Assembly (NCBI RefSeq): GCF_964355755.1
Contig: NC_092677.1
Span: 15,780,101 to 15,844,100, forward strand
From: Antedon mediterranea
Lineage: Eukaryota; Echinodermata; Crinoidea; Comatulida; Antedonidae
DNA length: 64,000 nucleotides
Direction: 5' to 3'
Shown: in pieces, positions 56,001-64,000 of the stretch
Layout of the letters: every line of letters begins with the position of its first letter
Position numbering within the stretch: the first letter of the stretch is position 1
Position numbers and translations under genes: made by a program
The notes under the pieces: generated by a model
The model's input: the letters and a program-made list of their open reading frames with translations, nothing else
Database searches by the model: none
Told to the model about the DNA's origin: nothing

Positions 56001-58626
56001 AGTACACAAACATAACTACTGTCAATGAGCGCATGCATATTAAAGTTATAAGAGTCTGTAAGTAATATTTTGATCTTTCACTTTTACGTTAAACCAAACG
56101 ATTTGCAATTATTTGGCACACCATAAGAGAAAATAAAAAAAATGAATGTAAATGGTGAACAATTTGTATTCACAATCTTAAATATGATTTATTCAAAGGT
56201 GGGCTGGGAAGATTGTCAATTCAAGGCAATTTTCCTTAGTAAAACTCGCTATATTGGTTCCCACTAAGACGAAACGCCAGGACGTAAACGCAACCTAAGT
56301 AATTTGACCAATCGTGACACAGTGGACCATCCAAACTGTCATGTCTGATTAGTCAACTTATACTTGCGTTGTGCGTACGTCATTCCGTTGCGTCAAAGAG
56401 GGAAGGAATATTTACGATAGCGTAAGTAGCTTACATGGACATAAATTAATCTATATCTTACCAAATAAAAAATACAATTATCTGCCATAAATGGGACAAA
56501 TGTTACCAGATCAAAGTTTACAAAAACCAAACATTGGCATATATACAAGTAAAATATGATATTGAGACATAATAATATTACCAGATTTGTCAATTAGTAG
56601 AAATAATGCTGTTAAGTGGTGGTTTTATAGTTATTGTTTGTGTTAGCGTAATAATAAAAAAGTAATGTTTCACCCAGGGGATGGTGATGACGTTTACCCT
56701 GATCAGATAAGGTGAGTGTTTCATATACATCACCATTACATGTATGATGCAAGGCGAGTAAAGAAATAACCCAGAAGCCCATTTCTTGTCCGTTTTACTC
56801 ATTGCTTCTTTATGCATTATGACTTCGTGTAACTGCCTACTATTAACTCCTACTAATCTATAATTTAATTGTTAATTATTTTGCGCATAACTTGTACTTT
56901 TATATATTTTTTTATCTGGTGTATAGCCTCAAATGTTTATCAATTAATGTCTAAGAAGGATTCTCGGGAAATAGTGACCTGAAAAAATAAGAAATGATGA
57001 TCTAGGCTGAAATAACTGGACATAAGCCTTTGTAACCGAAATTGGTAGAGCAAATATTGGTACGTCACACACTGAGGAAACAAAAACACATTACTAGCGC
57101 GCCCTGACATGGAACCCAAGGGAAACAGATAACCGCCTCAAAAAACACCTGGAGGAAAGAATAGGATTTTTCACTTCGTTTACTTCAGCAGCAGACGTTC
57201 TGTGCTATTTTAAACTGCCACGATAAACATACGAATACATATAGGTAAATTATGTCAATGAATAATTAAAATAAAAAAGTATTACCTTTGCCATCAGAAG
57301 CCCCTTGCAGATGGCTTTATCTTCTTTTTCTTTACCAGTAAAGTTTTTAAATTCAGCATCAATTACTGGATAACGGCTAGCAATAAGAAGCCCACTCGAT
57401 AACATGAACTTGTTTGCCGACCAGCTGCAGATACCAGCATCTGTCACAATGTGGCTAAACCACACTTGCAGACCTCTAACCAGATGTTTAGAGGCACAAG
57501 TATCAAATACTTCTTGAAGACAAAGGAAATCCATCTCTGGTGGAAAATTGATGCTTAAAGAATGTTCAAAATCTGTGATGATTTCGTGGCTGACGTCATG
57601 AAGGTGCCTCGTGTCAAAGGAAAAGAACACGGGACTGCTCGTTGAAACAGGTTCACTGACTGTTACGCCGTGATCACGCAGACAAACGCTAGGGTTTGAG
57701 TCAAAGAAACCAGTTGTAGACATGCTAGATGGTTGTGGCTTTCGTGGTCGTTGATCGGGTTCAGCATACCGGTTCACAGAAGTACGGTATCCACTGGTAC
57801 CAGAACCCCTGCGCATGTCAACTGAACTAAATGATAATCCTTCATTTATGCGTGATAGTTGGGTAAATCCTGTAGCTGCCACATCACCAGTTTGATCCTG
57901 CGCGTAACGACTCTTTACTAACGTTGCTGAATCGCTGAGTATACGATCACGCTGTATTCGACTACACGACGGATACGACACCTGAGCGACGAACACGTCG
58001 TCAAATATATCGTCACCACTAAACGTTCTTTGCGACTGATTATTCGCTAGTGACCTAAACTGTTCGTCAGTACTGCAAACGGATAGAATTTTCAAATCCG
58101 TAGCTGTTGGTGATTGCACAAATATTCTAGGATTCGGTCTTACCTGAGAATTCACAACATAGGCTGCAATTATCTGCGCGCGCTTTTCAACTTTACGTAG
58201 ATTGTTAATTCTTGACAGTGCTTCTGGTAATAGACATGTATTAAAAGAACTAACGTGAAAATATGGAAGTCGATTCCCATCTTCGAGACCAAGATACCCA
58301 TGCGGATTCTTCTCATATTTATTCAATTTATAATAATAAGCATACGGACAACGATATTTCTGTATAATTATTTTTAGTATGAAAGCAAACAATGCCAATG
58401 GAAACCATATTGCAATTATTCCTAAACACACAATGATTTTAATTAGTTTTGCAAAAAGTCGTACACAGCATAGTTCTTCTGCGTGTTCTTTGACTTCATC
58501 AGATGTGTTGATGAAGTTTGATAGCAGTTGGTTCATGCACCATACCCATACGTAGCAGGCTTGACATGACAGCCAATAGCTTATTGAGAGACACTTACTC
58601 GGGAACTCTGTCAGGTGCAACATCAT
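49961..58626 (-). CDS. SMPD3-like neutral sphingomyelinase 2, probably inactive
   Basis: Six exons, 57286-58626, 54597-54672, 53171-53308, 51553-51706, 51061-51235 and 49961-50140, join in frame (2064 nt, 687 aa; human nSMase2 is 655). Active family members cut sphingomyelin to ceramide at the inner plasma membrane and Golgi. The N-terminus has the two hydrophobic hairpins and the Cys53-Cys54 pair palmitoylated in mammals. Conserved family points are Asn129 (SFNTCLLPEALSRINNL), Glu372 (FLCLQEVFD), the Asp436/Lys441 switch pair, NGRRRVDLIL and Asp644-His645 (SLTDH). Two expected catalytic positions differ: GDFN is GNFN (Asn510) and the TH of the 'CTHLHA' block is TQ (Gln467). The DNase-I-fold mechanism needs both, so a pseudoenzyme is likely. 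Splice sites are good and there is no frame break, so this is not a simple pseudogene. It is clearly SMPD3-type rather than SMPD2. Confidence 0.88.
51773..51863. mobile_element. 91-bp near-perfect hairpin, intron of the SMPD3-like gene
   Basis: TATAAAGTTTGCGGTACACC followed by ACGTATATTAGTT is repeated as its exact reverse complement after a 23-base loop. Arm length is about 33-34 bp. It is most likely a tiny MITE; a structured intronic RNA is an alternative. Confidence 0.7.
52400..52640. repeat. dispersed repeat, copy 3 (reversed)
   Basis: ATCCATTGACTACCAGTCAA followed by TTTGACC, read in reverse, resembles the AGTCAAATTGGCTGC..CCAATGG core of the copies at 16576 and 38297. The similarity is partial. 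Confidence 0.4.
52923..53115. mobile_element. AGCTCTGTCTAC-family MITE with an expanded CTA/TAC triplet array
   Basis: The left end AAGCTCTGTCTACACTATCA runs straight into a (CTA)n array of about 24 units (52948-53018), then TGTGATGTGCC and CATATATGGGCACATCACA. The right terminal repeat is lost. The copy stops about 55 bases short of coding exon 3 of the SMPD3-like gene, close to its donor site. Confidence 0.7.
54702..54850. mobile_element. AGCTCTGTCTAC-family MITE, diverged
   Basis: TGCTCTATCAACACTATCAA at the left and ACAGTGTACAGAGCTTA at the right, with GGACATGATGTCATATCGCT and TTTGGGCACATCACAC inside. It lies 30 bases upstream of exon 2 of the SMPD3-like gene, in intron 1. Confidence 0.65.
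56253..56405. mobile_element. diverged copy of the GGTTCCCACTA MITE
   Basis: TTGGTTCCCACTAAGACG, then CCAGGACGTAAACGCAACC, and at the other end ACTTGCGTTGTGCGTACGTC and CCGTTGCGTC repeat the plan of the element at 662-805. It lies in intron 1 of the SMPD3-like gene. Confidence 0.55.
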
Positions 58627-59703
58627 TCAAGGAGTCCCCTCAAGTAACACCACAGGAAACTACAACACTGTGTGAAATATAAAATAGATAGAGAACGTGT
58701 AGCTAACAAATCTTTACATTTGTAATCACGGGGCCACACTTGCAATCCTCTTTCAACCTGGGTCAGCCGGTGTACTTCCAATTATGATAACGCACATAAA
58801 GATAATGATAATTATGTTGAATTTGATGCAAGTTATTGACGACGAAAAAAATAAGTCTTACGTGGGTGTCTACCGATGGTAGGCCTACTGCTGGTGACGA
58901 TAATGACTGTGATGATTATAATGATGTACTGTAGCCTAGATATGGTTACATACAATAAGTAAGCTAATGATAATGATAAATTATACAAATTCTGTAATTC
59001 TTTTCCAATATTGGTGACGTATTAGAATGCAATTATAATTAAAATACATATTTACCATGACATTAAAGTAATTTTTACCTATAGAACATATTTGCTTATA
59101 ATAACGATTGAAAAATCTGTTGTGTAAATATTGATCAATATTTCCATAAAAAACCGTTTATATGAATATTTATACTACCATAGCGCTTCTTGTAAACGAC
59201 GAATTGACTAAAATTATTATTACTGGTGGTAGTATGGTGGTGGTGGTATCAACGTATGCCTAATAAAATTAACTTAATTAGCCTATGAATAATGAATTTT
59301 TGAACATATTTTTGTTTTAGTTTTGCAAAATAAATTCAATAAGACATTTCACAGTATCTATGATAAATGAGCAGATGTTTATATTAATTTACTATCTATA
59401 ATTTAATAAATAAAAATACCTACATATACTAGTAGCCTATTTGTTTAAATGAGATGATGCTGTTCTACCGTCCATAGCAGCAATTAGATAGATGTTCGGA
59501 TACAATTATCTGTGGATGTCACACCGCAACTTCACACTTCTCAGTGGACGAAGGCCACGCTTGAAATACTTTTGACACCTGACTGATAAAAACTCTTATC
59601 GATCAACAACCCACCAATTAGCCAAACATCGATTACAAAATCTGAGTGCGGTGTGCCTCTATAGGGGGCGACATATAATGTGATAATTTGAATGACAGAA
59701 GGC
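58627..59703. other. upstream region of the SMPD3-like gene
   Basis: This should contain the promoter and any 5' non-coding exon of the minus-strand gene. I see A/T-rich sequence with (GGT)n near 59220-59250 and no clear element or ORF. Confidence 0.4.
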
Positions 59704-62700
59704 TCATAGTAGAGCAGTTAATGACATGAGCTGTGCACTTTATTACCAAAGCATGAAACTTTCCACAAAGTGTCTTTGATGTATATAGATTCAAAATATC
59801 GGGGGGTGCCAAGTGTCCAACGTCCGGTATGGCGGCCATCTTGATTTCAAAATGGCCACCATAAAATCAAAAAATGTTCATATCTTGGCAACTATACACA
59901 TTAGAGACTTAATTCTGGTCTCAAATTGTTCACAAACTATATATTTCTATTTGCTCTAATGAAAAGTTTCGTCCAAAAATGACCGGAAATGACGTTTCTT
60001 ACAGTTTGACCTTTGACCTTGTATTTGTATATCTTTGTAACTACTGGTCATTTTCAATCGATTTTGGTGTCATTTTGTTCAGAATAAATACATTTATATT
60101 TGTAGTAGTGGAACATTTTCACATAAAATGACCGAAAATACAATTTATGACCTTTGACATTTATTTATTGATTTTTAATTATGTGAATATACTGTATGTG
60201 GTTTTTGTTGGTCTTAAATGCACCTAATTTTGAACTTTTACCTGATAGGCGTAATTATATTAAATGATTAATAGACTTAAATTGTATATAGTACATAAAA
60301 TTGGTAAACATTGTGCTTGGTGGTACCATTAGTTCAACGATGTTGGCACCTTCTGATTCGCTAAAAGTTTTAATAGTTTGACAGAGGAAATAACATACAT
60401 GTATGGAATACCGTAAAACCTCAAAAAGGTGATAGTATGAGCCTCTTTTCGAGATAGACTGTATTTGAATTTCAAATAATTAGTATGATGATCGTGTTTA
60501 TATCAATATATTATTAATGACCTTACAAAGAACCCTTTATATTTCAACAATTAAGCCTCAGTTATTCTACAATTTATTGTTTTCGAAGTGGTAGGCCTAT
60601 TTTGATTGCATCTTCTTTTTGTATGCTTCCTGGGTTAATATGGTCCTAACATTCCTTCTTTGTCTGTAGATGGTCTTACACCCTTTTCTTGATCTGTGGA
60701 TGGTCTTATACCCCCTTCTGTGTCTGTGGGTGGTCTTATACCCCCTTCTTTGTCTGGTGATGGTATTACACCCCTTTCTTTGTCTGTTGATGGTATTAAA
60801 CCCCTTTCTTTGTGTGTGGATGGTCTTACACCCCTTTCTTTGTGTGTGGATGGTCTTACACCCCTTTCTTTGTCTGTAGATGGTCTAACACCCCTTCTTT
60901 GTCTGTGGATGGTCCTATACCCCCTTCTTTGTATGTCGATGGTCCTACACCCCCTTCTTTGTCTGTTGGTGGTCTTATAATCCCTTCTTTGTGTGTGGAT
61001 GGTCTTGCACCCCTTCTTTGTCTGTGGGTGGTCTTACATCCCTTTCTTTGTTTGTAGATTGTCCGACACCCCTTCTTTGTCTGTGGATGGTCCTACACCC
61101 CCTTCTTTGTCTGTGGATGGTCTTATACCCTCTTCTTTATCTGTAAGTGGTCCTATACCACTTTCTTTGTCAGTGGATGGTCTTACACCCCTTCTTTGTC
61201 TGTGGATGGTCTTACACCCCCTTCTTTGTCTGTGGATGGTCTTATACCCCCTTCTTTGTTTGTGGATGGTCTTACCTCTCCTTCTTTGTCTGTGGATGGT
61301 CCTACACCCCCTTCCTTGTCTGTGAATGGTCCTACACCCCTTCTTTGTCTGTGGATGGTCTTATACCCCCTTCTTTGTCTGTAAGTAGTCCTATACACAT
61401 TTCTTTGTCAGTGGATGGTCTTACACCCCCTTCTTTGTCTGTGGACGGTCCTACACCCCCTTCTTTGTCTGTGGATGGTCCTATACCCTTTCTTTGTCAG
61501 TGGATGGTCTTACAACCCCTTCTTTGTCTGTGGACGGTCCTACACCCCTTCTTTGTCTGTAGATGGCCTTATACCCCTTTCTTTGTCTGTGGATGGTCTT
61601 ATACCCCCTTCTTTGTCTGTGGATGGTCTTACACCCCTTCTTTGTTTGTCTGTGGATGGTCTTATATCCCCTTCTTTGTCTGTGGATGGTCTTATACCCA
61701 CTTCTTTGTATATGGATGGTCTTACACCCCCTTCTTTGTATGTGGATGGTCTTACACCCCCTTCTTTGTCTGGACCCACTGCTTTGATTGATTAAATCAG
61801 ACATTGTTTCTTGTATGATTAGGAGACCAAGACCTTCAAAGTGAAAGTCCACAGGTGGATGCTTAAAAAGGTCTTGTACAGAACAGTATATTGTAGGTCC
61901 ATGTCACTAATTTGAGGATTATTTGAATAATTATATTGAGATGTCTTTTACGAATTGATTTGGTTCGGATTTTGCTAAAAAATCAATGACTAGAGAAAAT
62001 GATTCAGATGAAAGGTTTACAGCAATACCATAAAAATGGAGTACATTTTTTTAGATGCAACGAAAATGAACAAGAATTATCTGAGTTTTTGACTTTGAGG
62101 TCTACTGCACAAATGCAGGATAAGTTTGTAGTAAGTACTTTGAAAGATGGTGTTCTCTTCTCTTAACTCACGAAAATGAGAACTTTCCGAACTTGTCTCA
62201 TATGCAACATCAAAGAGGCCAACGAAAGAATGCTACTTTACATCAAAACTTTTTCCAAATGGCATCTAACAATTCAATTCAACATATGGTATAATACATA
62301 AAAAAAAAAAAAAAGAAAAGATGAAGGAGAGAGGACCAAAACTGTTATCTAACGATTGACACATCAAACAAGTCGGCATAGATGAGCTCAGTGATCTGTC
62401 ATACTTTATGCCTATCCTATCACATCAAACGTCAAAAATTCAGAATAATAATTCCTGGTCATTTTTGCGTTATGTGTCATTTATTTCGGTATAAAAATTA
62501 GGTGCATTTATACCAATGTAAACCACATACAGTATGTTCACATAATTATGTCATTGTCAAAGGTTATAAATTGTATTTCCAGTCATTTTATGTGAAAATG
62601 TTTCATTACTACAAATATAAATGTCTCTATTCTGAACAAAATGACACCAAAATCGATTGAAAATGATCAGTAGTTACTGAGATACAAATAATAGGTCAAA

Positions 62701-63018
62701 GGTCAAACTGGAAGAAACGTCATTTCCGGTCATTTTTGGACGAAACTTTACATTAGAACAAATAGAAATATGTGGTTTGTGAACAATTTAACACCAGAAC
62801 CAAGTCTCTACTGTTTATAGTTGCCAAGATATGAACACTTTTTGTTTTTATGGTGGCCATTTTGAAATCAAGATGGCCGCCATACCGGACGTTGGACACT
62901 TGGCACCCCCCGATATTTTTAATCTATATACATCAAAGAAACTTTGTGGAAAGTTTCATGCTTTGGTAATAAAGTGCACAACTTGGCTATTTTTATGGCG
63001 TTAACTGCTCTACTATCA
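59704..63018. mobile_element. 3.3-kb foldback element with a minisatellite loop
   Basis: The arm 59704-60232 returns as a reverse complement at 62494-63018. Shared blocks include TAGTAGAGCAGTTAA, GTCCAACGTCCGGTATGGCG with GCCATCTTGATTTCAAAATG, and GTTTGACCTTTGACCT-type text. About 525 bp per arm diverge by scattered substitutions. The interior holds a 30-bp minisatellite and about 700 bases of AT-rich sequence with an A tract near 62300. No transposase is visible. Confidence 0.8.
60650..61785. repeat. 30-bp minisatellite, about 38 copies
   Basis: The unit is TTTGTCTGTGGATGGTCTTA followed by CACCCCCTTC, with frequent 29-bp variants having one C fewer. Common substitutions are TATA for TACA and CAGTGG for CTGTGG. 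It occupies the loop of the 3.3-kb foldback element. The reading frames through it (VDGLTPPSLS-type text) are artefacts of a stop-free unit. Confidence 0.9.
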
Positions 63019-64000
63019 GGATTGCTTACAAGTCAGTGTTTAGGATTAATTTAAAAAAAATTAGAAAAGAAACATTTTACAAAGATGTGTGAATTGTTTT
63101 AATGATTGGCTGCGGATACAACAAAATACATAAATTTGTAACTTTTATTGTCGAAAGTAAACTTAAGTTGAGATTTAAAAAAGATTACAGTAGTCCACTA
63201 ACATGTCTTGTTTACTGTTGTCAGAGGGCATTAACATTGACAATTATAAACAAAAGGTAAAGACATAACAAAGTTAAATGTGAAACAGTTCCACCTGTTT
63301 ACAATGTAGTAATAGGTTCATGAATATATAAACCAGTATGAATTAACTTAAAGGCAGTTTCGTATGGGTAAACGGCTTGACTTCGTCAGTAATTATAATA
63401 ACAGATCAGCTGACTAAGTCAAGCTGACAAGCTAGACAAAAAATCTTAACGAAACTTTACCTATCAATATATATGACAGTTTATAGAGATTTCAATTGCT
63501 TTAAATTAATTAACTAATTACTGTACACATTTTACAAAATGTATGTAATGTTTTTCTCGGGTGCCTATCAGATGCACCCCGTTTTCTGGCCGATTCTTGT
63601 ACGGTATCATGTCTAGTAACGTCTAACATCCTGTAGTATCATGTCTGCTTTACATACCATAACATGTAACTAATAAATATTAATCAAAACCTCTTAATAA
63701 TTTCTCTCTAAACTACAGTATCCCATGGGATGAAGGTAGCCGTTAGATGTTTAACATAGCTAGACGTGATACCGCTCGAGTATTGGATATGTTTTTAGTG
63801 TACCAAAGTATTAATTAACAAAATAATATTACTTACTGATAAGAACAATGGGGTAATTAATTAAAATCATCAAATACAAGATAACTAACATAACATATTT
63901 TCACTATAATAAAAAATTGAATATAAATTTATTTGTTATATCAATTTGAAATTCATAAAATAGAAATTTTAATTAAAAATTAAACAATTGTATCTAAAAT
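63019..64000. other. AT-rich sequence, nothing recognised
   Basis: No ORF, RNA gene or repeat could be supported. Long A/T runs dominate the last 250 bases. Confidence 0.5.

Noticed and set aside
60670-61795. Several overlapping VDGLTPPSLS / MVLHPLLCL repeat frames on both strands
   Set aside because: Artefacts of the stop-free 30-bp minisatellite in the foldback element loop.

Overview
The window is animal nuclear DNA: AT-rich, with split genes, GT-AG introns of roughly 0.2-2.6 kb and a heavy load of small foldback transposons, SINEs, LINE remnants and minisatellites. An echinoderm, or at least an invertebrate deuterostome, is the best guess. The reasons are a Tie-receptor-like and C-type-lectin-rich secreted protein, a 5S-rRNA-derived SINE, and TGACCTTTGACCTTG-type and GGCCTA-rich repeats. 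This is inference; no species can be named from sequence alone.

Layout. (1) 0.4-2.1 kb, plus strand: last exons of a C-type-lectin gene whose 5' part lies outside the window. (2) 6.3-20.3 kb, plus strand: a 23-exon gene I could assemble in a single open frame (about 1510 aa). It has a signal peptide, then twice [Tie-type N-terminal domain, Ig, four EGF-like modules, two FN3], then two C-type lectin domains, and no membrane segment or kinase. Its 3' end is a tandem duplicate of gene (1). (3) 20.6-24.9 kb: a 2.9-kb inverted-repeat element, a 5S-derived SINE and a MITE. (4) 26.0-30.4 kb, minus: complete CENPL (kinetochore CENP-L, 9 coding exons, 355 aa). (5) 31.5-37.6 kb, plus: complete CTDP1/FCP1 (RNA polymerase II CTD phosphatase, 6 exons, 827 aa), head to head with CENPL across a 1.1-kb shared upstream region. 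(6) 40.4-42.9 kb, minus: MRPS17 (2 exons, 122 aa). (7) 43.6-44.8 kb, minus: decayed LINE endonuclease region. (8) 45.4-48.1 kb, plus: a small 3-exon gene for an 85-aa secreted single-EGF peptide. (9) 50.0-58.6 kb, minus: an SMPD3-like neutral sphingomyelinase (6 exons, 687 aa) in which two expected active-site residues are replaced. (10) 59.7-63.0 kb: a 3.3-kb foldback element with a 30-bp minisatellite in its loop.

The housekeeping genes (CENPL, CTDP1, MRPS17) are unrelated in pathway and are neighbours only by position. The most novel items are the secreted double-Tie-head lectin protein with its duplicated neighbour, the probably inactive sphingomyelinase paralogue, and the small EGF peptide. 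Exon boundaries were placed by hand from splice signals, reading-phase continuity and remembered family sequences, so boundaries without homology support could shift by a few bases.
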